Positions 1 to 9,093 of a stretch of DNA of 64,000 nt are shown piece after piece. A program made the position numbers and the translations under genes. This stretch comes from VAZQ01 sp963817015 (lineage in GTDB: Bacteria > Pseudomonadota > Alphaproteobacteria > Rhizobiales > Xanthobacteraceae): contig CAWFMV010000007.1 in assembly GCA_963817015.1 (NCBI GenBank), positions 496,001 through 560,000 of the forward strand, given 5' to 3'. Under the pieces are notes generated by a model, which searched no databases, had not been told where the DNA came from, and was given only the letters and a program-made list of their open reading frames with translations. Numbering within the stretch: position 1 is the first letter of the stretch; the number at the start of each line of letters is the position of its first letter.

Positions 1-109
1 GGCGCGCCTCGTCGATGGCGGCATGGCGCACATGGCTGTTGAAGTCGCAGTAGGGACACTTGGACAGGCAGAACGGCCAGTGCACGTAGACGCCGAAGGC
101 TGTCTTCAT
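1..109 (-). CDS. hemW: HemW-like radical SAM heme chaperone, N-terminal part only
   Basis: Only the first 36 codons are in the window; the rest lies beyond position 1. The peptide begins MKTAFGVYVHWPFC and carries the radical SAM CxxxCxxC cluster motif (CLSKCPYC) followed by DFNSH, typical of the HemW/HemN family. HemW is thought to insert heme into respiratory enzymes; it was often annotated as oxygen-independent coproporphyrinogen oxidase. A GAGG sequence lies upstream of the ATG. In related genomes hemW directly follows rdgB on the same strand; here about 7.2 kb of other genes separate them. HemN itself is less likely because of the very short N-terminus before the cysteines. Confidence 0.85.
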   Translation of the reverse strand, partial: MKTAFGVYVHWPFCLSKCPYCDFNSHVRHAAIDEAR

Positions 110-266
110 GCTGGTCGCCTCGCTGTCAGATCGCAGCCCAGTTCGGTGACAATTCGTAATAGCCAGTAGCCTTTAGCATGGCTGCGGCCGCGTGCCCACG
201 CTTCCGCATACGGCTGCAGGGGATACGGAACCGCGCCTTAGAGTTGGGACCGGCGACAGAGTAGCA

Positions 267-896
267 TCAGAGAGTGGCATCAGAGTGGGCGGTCGCGCCG
301 AGCCGCTTGACCTCTGCCTCCAGCGCCTCGATCCGCCGGTCACGTTCCGCCAGCGCGGCTGCCACGTCGGCGGCCTCGAAGCGCTGCGGGATGTGCTGCG
401 GGCAATTGGCATCCCAGGCCGTCACCGTCAGCAGGATCACCTGCTCGGGCCGCGCCCGATAGCCCTCCGGCATCAGCTTTGCGATCAGCGCGCTGTCGCC
501 TTCGACCACCCGCGCCTCGCCCCAGATCTTCACCCTTTGGCGGTGGGCGTAGTCGATCAGGAACAGGTGGACCTTGGGATTGTCGGCCAGATTGCCCTGC
601 GTGATGTATTGCCGATTGCCGGCGAAGTCCGCGAACGCGATGGTCTTCTCGTCGACGACGCGCAGGAAGCCCGGCGGCCCGCCGCGATGCTGGATATAGG
701 GCTGGCCATCAGCATTGGCGGTGGCGAGGAAGACGCTGGTCTGCGCCGCGATGAATTGTGCGAGGTCGGGCGTGATGCGGCTCTGCCAGCCGCCGCGCTG
801 CTCCATGCGGGCATAGGCGGGCCGCGAGCCCTTGCGCTCCTGCACTGCCTTGACCGATGGCGTGAAGGCGACGTCGCTCGGATGGCTCATCGTCAT
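267..896 (-). CDS. pyridoxamine 5'-phosphate oxidase family flavoprotein
   Basis: Predicted 209-residue cytoplasmic protein of the split-barrel FMN-binding (PNPOx-like) superfamily. The segment around residues 40-130 (FLATANADGQPYIQHRGGPPGFL, then FADFAGNRQY and NPKVHLFLIDY) is characteristic of this family. The last 30 residues form a charged helix (ALAERDRRIEALEAEVKRL) likely to be a short coiled coil. I start at 896 because CAGGAG lies about 8 bases upstream; a longer reading frame has no ribosome site. It is divergent from a LysR regulator gene 100 bp away, which may control it. The substrate is unknown; many relatives bind FMN or F420 and reduce diverse compounds. Confidence 0.8.
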   Translation of the reverse strand: MTMSHPSDVAFTPSVKAVQERKGSRPAYARMEQRGGWQSRITPDLAQFIAAQTSVFLATANADGQPYIQHRGGPPGFLRVVDEKTIAFADFAGNRQYITQGNLADNPKVHLFLIDYAHRQRVKIWGEARVVEGDSALIAKLMPEGYRARPEQVILLTVTAWDANCPQHIPQRFEAADVAAALAERDRRIEALEAEVKRLGATAHSDATL

Positions 897-995
897 GGGA
901 ACTCTCCTGAATGGTCTATCCCGATATAGGGACTTCCGCAAAAAGCTAGTATCGGCTAAAATCGGCATCTAACATTCCATATTTCGGAATATTGA

Positions 996-1910
996 ATGGA
1001 CCGGCTAGCCGCCATGGCGACACTGCTGGCCGCGGTCGAAGGCGGCAGCCTTTCGGCCGCCTCGCGCAAGCTCGGCATGCCGCTGCCGACCGTGAGCCGG
1101 AAGATCTCCGAGCTTGAGGCGCATCTGCGCACGCGTCTCATTCATCGCACCAGCCGGCGCCTGTCGCTGACCGACGCCGGTCAAGCCTATGTGGCTGCCA
1201 GCAAGCGTATCCTCGAAGACGTCGGCGAGGCCGAACGCGCCGCTGCGGGCGAATACAGCGCGCCGCGCGGGGACCTTGCGATGACGGCGCCGATCGTGTT
1301 CGGCCGCCTGCATGTGCTGCCGATCGTGACGGAGTTTCTGAACGCCTATCCGGATATCAATATCCGGATAGCGCTGGGCGACCGAGTGGTCGATCTGCAG
1401 GAGGAACACGTCGATCTCGCAGTGCGCATCGGCGAATTGCCCGACAGCAGCCTGGTCGCGACGCGCGTGGGCGCGGTCTCCCGCGTCGTGTGCGGTAGCG
1501 CAGCTTATTTCGAAGCACGTTCGATGCCAAAGAGCCCGGCTGATCTGCACAGCCATGACTGCATCACCTTCGAAGGAATGACCTCGCCGGATCAATGGAC
1601 GTTCACGGCGGGAAAATCGCAAGTGTCAGTGCCCGTTCGCTCGCGGCTGATCGTGAATACGGCTGAGGCCGCGATCGATGCGGCGATCGCAGGCGTCGGC
1701 GTCACGCGCGTCCTCTCCTATCAGGCTGAAGCCGCGCTACGCGTCGGCATGCTGCTGCGCGTGTTGCGCCGGTTCGAGCCGGCCCCCATGCCGATCAGCC
1801 TCGTGCATGCGGGACAGGGCCGTCTGCCGTTGAAGCTGCGCGCGTTCATCGATTTTGCTGCGCCGCGCCTGAAGGAGCGGCTCGCACAGGACCCGGGCAT
1901 GGACTCATAA
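996..1910 (+). CDS. LysR family transcriptional regulator
   Basis: A 304-residue regulator. Residues 1-60 hold the winged helix-turn-helix (FSLSAASRKLGMPLPTVSRKI-like, then LEAHLRTRLIHRTSRR), and residues about 90-295 form the periplasmic-binding-like effector domain. It is transcribed away from the flavoprotein gene at 267-896 and is likely to regulate it, by the usual LysR arrangement; this is inference. The 3' third of the gene (from 1594) is present again at 5173-5484 with about 97% nucleotide identity. The effector is not predictable. Confidence 0.9.
   Translation: MDRLAAMATLLAAVEGGSLSAASRKLGMPLPTVSRKISELEAHLRTRLIHRTSRRLSLTDAGQAYVAASKRILEDVGEAERAAAGEYSAPRGDLAMTAPIVFGRLHVLPIVTEFLNAYPDINIRIALGDRVVDLQEEHVDLAVRIGELPDSSLVATRVGAVSRVVCGSAAYFEARSMPKSPADLHSHDCITFEGMTSPDQWTFTAGKSQVSVPVRSRLIVNTAEAAIDAAIAGVGVTRVLSYQAEAALRVGMLLRVLRRFEPAPMPISLVHAGQGRLPLKLRAFIDFAAPRLKERLAQDPGMDS
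1594..1906 (+). repeat. copy 1 of a 0.3-kb direct repeat (3' end of the LysR gene)
   Basis: This stretch matches 5173-5484 in the same orientation. I count eight substitutions and one 6-base difference over about 295 bases, then a small difference near the stop codon. It is the intact source copy, being part of a full LysR gene. Confidence 0.9.
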
Positions 1911-2031
1911 ACGCGACAAAGGCGGAACGTCTGCCTTCGGGGCCAAGCGGAAATGGGCCAGAGGTAACCGTGGATTTGTTAGTCGAAAATGACCCAACTC
2001 GGACATCGGCATGTGAATCCGATTCTGGAAC

Positions 2032-3012
2032 TTATGGAACCAGCTTGATGCCCGCGGCTCGGATCACGTTGCCCCATTTCTCGGTTTCGTCGGCGATGAA
2101 TTTTCCGAAGCCGGCGGCCGTCAGCGGCATCGGCTCGTTGCCAAGGTCGGCAAGCCGGGCTTTGATGCCCGGATCGGCGAGGGCGGCGTTGATCTCCTTG
2201 TTGAGCCGCTCGATGATGACGGCAGGCGTGCTCCTAGGCGCGCCGAGAGCCGCGACCTGCATCGCCTCGTAGCCCGGCAAAACATCACCGATGGTCGGCA
2301 GGTCCGGCAGCGCCTCGGAACGCGTCGTCGAGGTCACAGCCAGCCCACGCAGCTTGCCAGCTCTGATCAGCTCAAGCGATGGGGGCATGGTGGCGAAGTC
2401 GACCTGCACTTGGCCGGCAATAAGGTCAGTGAGCGCGGCAGGTTGGCCGCGATAGGGCACATGCACCAGGTTGACTCCCGCCATGGCCTTGAACAGCTCG
2501 CCGGCCATGTGGGATACGCTGCCGACGCCGGCCGAGGCAAAGTTAACCTTGCCCGGATTGGCCTTGGCATGGGCTATGAGTTCCGGAATCGTCTTGGCCG
2601 GAAACGACGGATGGATCACCAGCACATTGGGCCCGCGGGCGATACTCGCGACCGGTGCGATATCGCGGATGAAATTGAAACTGAGCTTTTCGTACAGCGT
2701 CGCGTTGATGGCGTCCGGCGAACCGCATAGCAGGAGCGTGTAACCGTCTGCCGGCGCGCGCACGACAGTGTCGGTGCCCAGATTGCCGCCGGCACCTCCG
2801 CGATTTTCGATAACGAACGGCTGCCCAAGCCGATCCGACAGCCATTGACCGATGAGGCGCGCGAGGATGTCGAACGAGCTGCCGGAGCCGAAGCCGACGA
2901 TGATGCGCACCGTCTTTGCTGGATAGGCTTGCGCTAAAGCTAAATGCGCCAAGGCCGGCAGCGCGGCCGCGCCGGAAGCCATATACAAGAATTGCCTACG
3001 GGGAAGTTTCAT
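2032..3012 (-). CDS. Bug-family tripartite tricarboxylate transporter receptor
   Basis: A 326-residue periplasmic solute-binding protein of the Bug (TctC) family. It starts with a Tat-like signal (RRQFLYMASGAAALPAL, cleavage near ALAQA), followed by the family hallmarks YPAKTVRIIVGFGSGSSFD, FVIENRGGAGGNLGTD, DGYTLLLCG and the C-terminal ITDETEKWGNVIRAAGIK-like end. GGAGG sits 7 bases before the ATG at 3012. Such receptors bind carboxylates, but no TctA/TctB membrane genes are present nearby. It is convergent with the LysR gene. It is one of six Bug-type receptors in this window. Confidence 0.88.
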   Translation of the reverse strand: MKLPRRQFLYMASGAAALPALAHLALAQAYPAKTVRIIVGFGSGSSFDILARLIGQWLSDRLGQPFVIENRGGAGGNLGTDTVVRAPADGYTLLLCGSPDAINATLYEKLSFNFIRDIAPVASIARGPNVLVIHPSFPAKTIPELIAHAKANPGKVNFASAGVGSVSHMAGELFKAMAGVNLVHVPYRGQPAALTDLIAGQVQVDFATMPPSLELIRAGKLRGLAVTSTTRSEALPDLPTIGDVLPGYEAMQVAALGAPRSTPAVIIERLNKEINAALADPGIKARLADLGNEPMPLTAAGFGKFIADETEKWGNVIRAAGIKLVP

Positions 3013-3216
3013 GCGGTTCCTCCAAAAAAATTGAAGGCCAAGCGCTGTTGCGCTTGCAGCTAACGGATTTAAATTGCCAAATGCTCGCCAGCCGCTGGGC
3101 ATTAACGCTGCCACTAAAATCATTTGGGGATTCGGCACGTCCCGTTGGCAGCTCGGGTACTAGCCTACATCAGGTCGCTCAAAGGGAAAACGGGTCAATG
3201 TCGCTTCGTAGCCCAA

Positions 3217-3940
3217 CTAGCGCTTGGGCGCACGGAACTGCCGGCGGTAAACACCGCGCTCGCTAGTGAGGGCGGCGGCCGTGTCCTGCAGCCGGGCGAC
3301 CGCGTCGCCCGTGATGGTGCCGAACACTGCGCTCCAGATATTCGCGTTTCACCGGGATGCACTGCGCGATCGGCGTGCCCTTCGGCAGCACGCCTCGAAA
3401 CGACAGGTCGCGCCAGCGCGCCGGAAAGTTGATGAAGTTGTCCTTGTAGAGATCGGTGTCGATCAGCCCGGTCAGCGTCATGAACGGCAGATCGTGGCGA
3501 TTGATGGGATGAGTGATCAGGAGCGAATAGTCGGGCGGCGTTTCGATCGTCCAGAAATTGTTGAACTTGATCACGAATGTGTCGTCTCTGAAGAACGGCG
3601 TGCCGGCAACCTGCGCGCTGTCATGAAAGTCGAGCGGCGAGCGCGAATAGCTCGCGATCGCGCCGGCGGGCAACTCGAAGTCCCAGGCGAACGCGCCATC
3701 CTCGACCTTGATGTCGGTCACGAGCGGAATCAAAAAGCCGTAGGTCATCGCATCGATGAACGGCGGGCATTTCTTGACGGTGAGCTGCTCCTGTTGCAGC
3801 ACGCGGCTGAACACCGAGGCGGGCAGCGCCTTGAACCAGTCCGGAAGACCGAGCAGCGCCGGCGATGGCCGCGGCAGGATCGGCTCGAGCTGCGGCGGGC
3901 ACCGGAAGGTGATGTTCATCCCCGACGCGACTTCCGTCAT
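3217..3940 (-). CDS. conserved hypothetical protein, frame broken near 3340
   Basis: I do not recognise the function. The reading frame from ATG 3940 gives a 225-residue product, but its last 27 residues are low-complexity Arg/His. Removing one base (a T in the sense GAATATCTGG, near 3340) restores a sensible C-terminus (VFGTITGDAVARLQDTAAAL, ending at a TAG at 3217-3219). The restored protein is about 240 residues, with no signal or membrane segment. Conserved-looking parts are KKCPPFIDAMTYGFLIPL, FNNFWTIETPPDYSLLITHP and ARWRD. It might resemble the DUF6065 type, but I am not sure. Its ATG overlaps the stop of the TPR gene upstream (ATGA), so the two are probably co-translated. Confidence 0.65.
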
Positions 3941-4845
3941 CCGACGTCTCCGTGATCGGCCCGCTCATTCGTCGAGTTGAAGAAATCGACGGCCTGCAGG
4001 AACGACGCCGCCACGCTGGGGCGCAGCCAGAGCCGACCGCGCCGCGAGGACGCCAGCATCTTCAGCGCATTGCCGTAGCACCGTGGCGCGGCGCGGACGA
4101 TCGTCCGCAATTCCGCGACGCCCGCCTCGAACTGCCCGAGCTCGAGCAGGCAGTGGGCGAGATCGAGCCGGGCGCGAAGATGGTCCGGGCGGTGCGCCAG
4201 CACGCGCCGGAACTGTTCGGCGGCGCGTTCGCACTCGCCTTCGAGCAGGAGCGCGGTGCCGAAGCCGTGCAGCGCGCGCACGTAGCCGGGCGCGAGCGCC
4301 AATGCGCGCGCGAACGCGACCTTGGCGTTTGCCGGATCGCCTCTGCAGATATAGACACCGCCGAGCTCGACCGAGAGATCCGACACTGATGGCGCGAGCT
4401 CGATCCCTTGCTTGAGGACAGCTTCGGCTTCGTCGTAGCGGCGCAGGCCGCAAAGGATGAGGCCAAGCTCGTGGAAGGCCGGCGCGAATACGGGCCGGCG
4501 GCTGATCGCGCGCTCAAGCCACGTGATCGCCTCGTCCTTGCGCCCAACATCGCGCAGCGCGAGCGCATAGTGGGTCTCGAGCAGCGGATCGGTGCTGTCG
4601 CGCGCAGCCTCCGTTAGCGGCCCGACCGCCTCGCGTGGACGCTTCTGAATCAGGAGCGCGAGCCCGAGGAGATGCAGCGCTCCCCGATGCTGCGGATGCC
4701 CGCCCAGCACCGCGCGCGCAACGCGCTCCGCCTCATCCGGACGTTGCGCGTCGATGGCCGCCCAACCGAAGCGCAAAGCGCTGTCGTCTGATGCGGCCCC
4801 GGTTCGGATATTGTCGCTACTTGCCCCAACCCGTACGTTTGTCAT
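3937..4845 (-). CDS. tetratricopeptide repeat protein
   Basis: About 302 residues with at least five TPR units between residues 30 and 260 (for example ALHLLGLALLIQKRPREAV, AFHELGLILCGLRRYDEAE, VELGGVYICRGDPANAKVA, ALHGFGTALLLEGECERAA, ARLDLAHCLLELGQFEAG). TPRs form helical scaffolds for protein binding. I start at ATG 4845; a TTG at 4863 is possible, and neither has a strong ribosome site. The gene overlaps the following hypothetical gene by 4 bp, suggesting a scaffold and partner pair of unknown role. Confidence 0.82.
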   Translation of the reverse strand: MTNVRVGASSDNIRTGAASDDSALRFGWAAIDAQRPDEAERVARAVLGGHPQHRGALHLLGLALLIQKRPREAVGPLTEAARDSTDPLLETHYALALRDVGRKDEAITWLERAISRRPVFAPAFHELGLILCGLRRYDEAEAVLKQGIELAPSVSDLSVELGGVYICRGDPANAKVAFARALALAPGYVRALHGFGTALLLEGECERAAEQFRRVLAHRPDHLRARLDLAHCLLELGQFEAGVAELRTIVRAAPRCYGNALKMLASSRRGRLWLRPSVAASFLQAVDFFNSTNERADHGDVG

Positions 4846-5172
4846 TATCGGCCGTGAAAACAAGCTGGCCGTGGCCCCACAGACTCGTACTATTGGCGAT
4901 AGCGCACGTCAAGAATCAGTAAAATAACGGCGTCGCGATAGAATTTGCGAAGATTTGAGCATCGTCTACCAAACGCGACGATGACTTTACGATATCTATA
5001 CTCAAAGAAGGCGCCGCTCATCAGTTTTATGCGATGCGTAACGGTTATAAAGAAATCTCGCGGCGACCGCTGCGACATCAAGCCAACGCGCAATACTCCG
5101 CGGTCGGTCACGAGCTCAAATGTACGCGCCATGATCTCGGGGTCACCAGCACTTACGCGCCCTGCCCGCCTG
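4846..5172. other. 327-bp gap without a convincing gene
   Basis: This stretch is richer in A+T than its surroundings. It has short open frames on both strands but none with a ribosome site or a recognisable product. It ends at the border of the duplicated LysR fragment. It may contain the promoter of the leftward TPR operon. Confidence 0.5.
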
Positions 5173-5484
5173 AATGGACGTTCACGGCGGGAAAATCGCA
5201 AGTGTCAGTGCCCGTTCGCTCGCGGCTGATCGTCAATACGGCTGAGGCCGCGATCGATGCGGCGATCGCAGGCGTCACGCGCGTTCTCTCCTATCAGGCC
5301 GAAGCCGCGCTACGCGCCGGCGTGCTGCTGCGCGTGTTGCGCCGGTTCGAGCCGGCTCCCATGCCGATCAGCCTCGTGCATGCCGGGCAGGGCCGTCTGC
5401 CGTTGAAGCTGCGCGCGTTCATCGATTTTGCTGCGCCGCGCCTGAAGGAGCGGCTCGCACAGGACTAGTCTAGGGCATGGACTC
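5173..5484 (+). pseudogene. LysR gene fragment, partial duplicate of 996-1910
   Basis: The fragment encodes the last third of the LysR effector domain (from WTFTAGKSQVSVPVRSRL to LKERLAQD) and lacks any DNA-binding part. It matches 1594-1906 at about 97%, with a 6-base loss (one Gly-Val pair) and an early stop (TAG at 5466-5468). An open frame runs in from upstream, but that N-terminal stretch is unrelated and has no ribosome site. I call it a non-functional remnant of a duplication or unequal recombination. Confidence 0.85.
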
Positions 5485-5623
5485 CCGATCGCTGCCCGTC
5501 GAAAAACTTAAAGCTGACTTCCATTTTTGGTTGGAGTGTGGATGACCTTCTCGGTCACGCCATCGTCGAGCAGACGCGTGCCGGCTCCGTGGTGGAGCCG
5601 GCAGTATTGCCGGGCTATGAGTA

Positions 5624-6955
5624 TCAGGGCCCACGGGAGGGACGCTTCGTGCATGAAGTCTTCACAATGGGATTGGGAATGTTCTTTTCCGCCCAGTCGA
5701 GGAAGACGTCGAACTGCGCCAAGGCTGTTGACCCCAGCATGCCCATATGTGTGTGGCCGTTGAATTTACCCTCGAAGCGTGGGTCTTCGGCACTAACCAC
5801 GAGCGCGGGCCCCACCTTGCGGGTCGGACTGGCGTTCATGTCAGCGACGGCGGCGTAGTTTCCTTCCCGGAAAGCCATCGGTCGATAGTCGCCGTTCATC
5901 ATCAAGAAGGGGATCGTATCGAAATCGGAGCCAACCAGACCCGCCGCAGCGAGATCGGTTCCACCTTCCGGCGTGATGATGCCTTTAAGCAGGTGCAGTT
6001 TGCCGCGCTCCTTCAACACGCGCACGAGGTGCAGTGATGACGGTGCGGACTGCGAGTGGGGCGCGACGATGCCGCCGCCAATGCCCTCGAGAAGGTCGGC
6101 AAGCGCGATTGGAAGCCACGTGTTGTTTGGCGCGACCTCGCGCGGCGTGCATCGTTCACAGATCGAGCCAGGCAGCGTCACCTCAGCATTCGGCACCAGC
6201 TGCTTGTAGTACTCAAGACCAAGGTACTCGTTGTTGGCGGCATTGGGCGCCGGCCCTATGGCGCCCTTGCGTGCGACAAGCTTTGGATCGGCTGAATCGG
6301 GGCCTGGTGGGATGGGAAATTTCGGCGAGTAGTTGCCGTGCGCCGGGGATGGTTGAGGATTTTCAGCTGGATCGGGATCGCCAGCATCGCCGTGGCGGAT
6401 CATCTTGCCGTCCATGATGGTCGAGCCGGTTATGATATGGCCGAACCACTGGGTCCACGCCCCGTTGTCGGTAACGCGTCCGAAGGTGGGAACCATGTCC
6501 CAATTGCCGGTCGCCTTCGCCTCGTGGAGCACGGACTGGTCGAAGCCCGAACGCCCACGTCCCGGCTGGTCCATGACGAACGACGCCAGATTGTGGCGCA
6601 CCGCATAGGAATGCCAGCCCTCCTTGCCATCCGGCGTCGAATCCAGCGCCGCGCCTGTATGCGTCGAGCCGTGAACGAAGATGATCGGCCATTGGCGGCG
6701 CGTCTTCGGGACCTGGAATTGCACGTAGGCTTGTCCGATCGTGATCTGCTGGGGATCACCTGCGGTCGGACCTGCTGCGTATTTCGTGACCTTGGGTACG
6801 CCGCCGACGAAAAATGAGCCCTGGTCGCAGACTTCCAGCGGCTCGTCCAGATAAGGGTTCTCCAGCGGGTTCTCCCATGCCGATGCGCTCGATGCAGCTG
6901 TCGCCGCCATAAGCGCCGATGTCAGAGCGAGAAGCGGAGCTTTCCTCGCCTTCAT
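5624..6955 (-). CDS. secreted alpha/beta-hydrolase (esterase-like)
   Basis: A 443-residue protein with a Sec signal (residues 1-26, ending ASSASAW). The hydrolase fold shows in FVHGSTHTGA (oxyanion loop, about residue 95), MDQPGRGRSG, a nucleophile elbow HSQSAPSS in place of the usual GxSxG, and a late FNGHTHMGM that may supply the catalytic His. Two CxxC-like cysteines (ICERC) may form a disulfide. GGAGGAG precedes the ATG at 6955. It is transcribed alone. The substrate is unknown; periplasmic ester hydrolysis is the general expectation. Confidence 0.82.
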   Translation of the reverse strand: MKARKAPLLALTSALMAATAASSASAWENPLENPYLDEPLEVCDQGSFFVGGVPKVTKYAAGPTAGDPQQITIGQAYVQFQVPKTRRQWPIIFVHGSTHTGAALDSTPDGKEGWHSYAVRHNLASFVMDQPGRGRSGFDQSVLHEAKATGNWDMVPTFGRVTDNGAWTQWFGHIITGSTIMDGKMIRHGDAGDPDPAENPQPSPAHGNYSPKFPIPPGPDSADPKLVARKGAIGPAPNAANNEYLGLEYYKQLVPNAEVTLPGSICERCTPREVAPNNTWLPIALADLLEGIGGGIVAPHSQSAPSSLHLVRVLKERGKLHLLKGIITPEGGTDLAAAGLVGSDFDTIPFLMMNGDYRPMAFREGNYAAVADMNASPTRKVGPALVVSAEDPRFEGKFNGHTHMGMLGSTALAQFDVFLDWAEKNIPNPIVKTSCTKRPSRGP

Positions 6956-7290
6956 GATGTTTCTCCTCCCATGGTGTTTTCTGGTAGACGCAAGAATATG
7001 CTTCCTCCCAGATCGGTCATATCGACGTTTTTCAGCGCGTCGGCGTAAACCGCCAACGCGCGGGTTCGCAGCATACGCCGGAAGTGATGCGTGGTCTTCC
7101 AAGAAAGAAAGTCTGTCGGCACCAAGCGTGAGCATGGAGCATTTGTTGGGGGCGTAGAGCCATGTCGCTCAGATGTTGGCAATTGGCCCATCGCGTTGTT
7201 CGCAGCAACGCAGCCCTTAGTCGCTTTCGAGGCAAGGCGGACATTAACCCCGGTACGCCAAGGAACCGGATTTATGTGCGCACGATCTAG
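6956..7290. other. 335-bp gap upstream of the secreted hydrolase
   Basis: No convincing gene. It must contain the promoter for the leftward hydrolase gene and the downstream end of rdgB. No clear terminator hairpin was seen. Confidence 0.5.
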
Positions 7291-7932
7291 CTATTGCGGT
7301 GGCTGCAAGCACGCCGCTGCGAGCTTGAGAAACGCGCGTGCGCGATGCGAGAGGCCGCGCCCATGTGGTGGCAGGCCGTGCTTCTCCTCCGCGCTCATCT
7401 CGCCGAAGGTGCGATCATGGCCGTCGGGCAGGAACATCGGGTCATAGCCGAAGCCGGCGGTGCCGCGCGGCGGCCAGATCAGCGTGCCGTCCACGTGCGC
7501 CTCGAATTCTTCGAGGTGACCATCGGGCCACGCGACGCAGAGCGCCGAGACGAAATGCGCGCTGCGCTGTGATGCCGTGGTCGCGCCGCGCGCGAGCAGT
7601 TCATCCTCGACCTTCTGCATGGCGTAGCTGAAGTCGCGAGACTCCCCTGCCCAGCGCGCCGAGTGGATGCCGGGCGCGCCGTTGAGCGCATCGACCGCGA
7701 GCCCGGAGTCGTCGGAGAACGCCGGCAGCGCGGTGGCGGTCGCGGCGGCGACGGCTTTGATGCGGGCATTGTCGCGGAAAGTCGTCCCGGTTTCCTCGGG
7801 CTCGGGGAGCCCGAGCTCTCCCGCCGACACTACCGACACCCCATAGGGCGCAAGCAGCTCGCGCATCTCCTTGAGCTTGCCGGCGTTGTGGGTGGCGATG
7901 ACCAGGCGACCGGAGATGGGGCGATGCGACAT
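7291..7932 (-). CDS. rdgB: dITP/XTP pyrophosphatase (non-canonical purine NTPase)
   Basis: A 213-residue Ham1/RdgB family enzyme that hydrolyses dITP, ITP and XTP to the monophosphates, keeping deaminated purines out of DNA and RNA. Motifs: VIATHNAGKLKEMRELL at the N-terminus, ETGTTFRDNARIKA, FSDDSGLAVDALNGAPG (metal and substrate site), GTAGFGYDPMFLPDG and LSHRARAF at the C-terminus. Length is normal. It follows rph by 14 bp on the same strand, probably as one operon. Confidence 0.97.
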   Translation of the reverse strand: MSHRPISGRLVIATHNAGKLKEMRELLAPYGVSVVSAGELGLPEPEETGTTFRDNARIKAVAAATATALPAFSDDSGLAVDALNGAPGIHSARWAGESRDFSYAMQKVEDELLARGATTASQRSAHFVSALCVAWPDGHLEEFEAHVDGTLIWPPRGTAGFGYDPMFLPDGHDRTFGEMSAEEKHGLPPHGRGLSHRARAFLKLAAACLQPPQ

Positions 7933-7946
7933 CGAGGAGTGCGTGC

Positions 7947-8660
7947 CTACATCACCGCGAGCTTCTGCAGGTCGACGAGCTTGGCGACGCCCTTCTTGGC
8001 GAGCGCGAGCAGATTTAGAAGCTGCTCCTCGCTGAACGGCGTCTTCTCCGCCGTTCCCTGCACCTCGACGATGCGGCCGTTGCCGGTCATCACGAAATTG
8101 GCGTCGGTCTCGGCCTCGGAATCCTCCGCATAGTCGAGATCGAGCACCGCGGTCTCTTTGAAGATGCCGCAGGAGATCGCCGCCACATGGTCGCGCAGCG
8201 GCTCCGATTTGAGCATGGAGCGGGTCTTCATCCAGGCGATGGCATCGTGCAGCGCCACCCAGGCTCCGGTGATCGCGGCGGTGCGGGTGCCGCCGTCAGC
8301 CTGGATCACGTCGCAGTCGATGGTGATCTGGCGCTCGCCCAGCGCCGGCAGATCGAGCACGGCACGCATGCTGCGGCCAATCAGCCGCTGGATCTCGATG
8401 GTACGCCCGGACTGCTTGCCGGCGGAGGCCTCGCGGCGGGTGCGCTCGGATGTCGCGCGCGGCAGCATGCCGTATTCGGCCGTGATCCAGCCGCGCCCCT
8501 GGCCCTTGAGCCAAGGCGGCAGCCGGTCTTCCAGCGTGGCGGTGACCAGGACATGGGTATCGCCGAACTTCACGAAACACGAGCCCTCGGCATATTTCAC
8601 GACGCCGCGTTCGAGCGAAACGGCGCGCAGCTCATCGGGCGCTCGGCGACTGGGCCGCAT
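7947..8660 (-). CDS. rph: ribonuclease PH
   Basis: A 237-residue phosphate-dependent 3'-5' exoribonuclease that trims tRNA 3' ends. Family signatures: MRPSRRAPDELR at the start, GRGWITAEYGMLPRAT, SGRTIEIQRLIGRSMRAV, DCDVIQADGGTRTAAI and a C-terminal VQGTAEKTPFSEEQL. I start at 8660, which gives the usual family length; upstream extension is unsupported. It heads the rph-rdgB unit. In relatives hrcA lies directly divergent from rph; here hrcA is 5.5 kb away. Confidence 0.97.
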   Translation of the reverse strand: MRPSRRAPDELRAVSLERGVVKYAEGSCFVKFGDTHVLVTATLEDRLPPWLKGQGRGWITAEYGMLPRATSERTRREASAGKQSGRTIEIQRLIGRSMRAVLDLPALGERQITIDCDVIQADGGTRTAAITGAWVALHDAIAWMKTRSMLKSEPLRDHVAAISCGIFKETAVLDLDYAEDSEAETDANFVMTGNGRIVEVQGTAEKTPFSEEQLLNLLALAKKGVAKLVDLQKLAVM

Positions 8661-9093
8661 GGCGATGTCCTTCGGTTTCTCGAAAACGCCGTGCTTTGTA
8701 AGCAGGGCACGCGCAAGCGGCAAGAGGCGTATATGGGAGCGTATGGAGTATGGATGCGAACACGCCAGCGAGGAAACATCTGATGCTGCAGCGCAGTGGA
8801 TTTAAGCTGGCACGCTCGCGACCGCGCTGGTCGCAGCGTGGCCGGTCAGAGCACGGTTTGTTCCTGGCGCAGGGCCTGGAACTCGCGGTGTTCGGCGTTG
8901 GGCGCCGCAGGGCTTTGCGCCTAACGGTATCAAGATGAATTATGCCCTGTCTGCGTCTCCCATGGAATCAAGCCGGGGGTTCCGAGACGCAAGCGGGATC
9001 CGGCTAGCCGTTTGCGCGGGGAATGAGCGCGGCCTGTGGCTTGGTTTGAACGGAAGCTTGGCCCGGCCCCGCCGGAGGAAAAAGAAGACAACG
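8661..9093. other. 433-bp divergent region between rph and the amidohydrolase gene
   Basis: The open frames here are extensions of the flanking genes without ribosome sites. It should carry the promoters for rph-rdgB (leftward) and the amidohydrolase operon (rightward). I found no CIRCE repeat, although hrcA normally sits here in relatives. Confidence 0.5.

Noticed and set aside
192..929. 245-codon open frame opposite the pyridoxamine oxidase-like gene
   Set aside because: It is the antisense shadow of a well-supported gene; its protein is rich in Arg, Asp and Leu without domain signs, as for many long opposite-strand frames in this GC-rich window.
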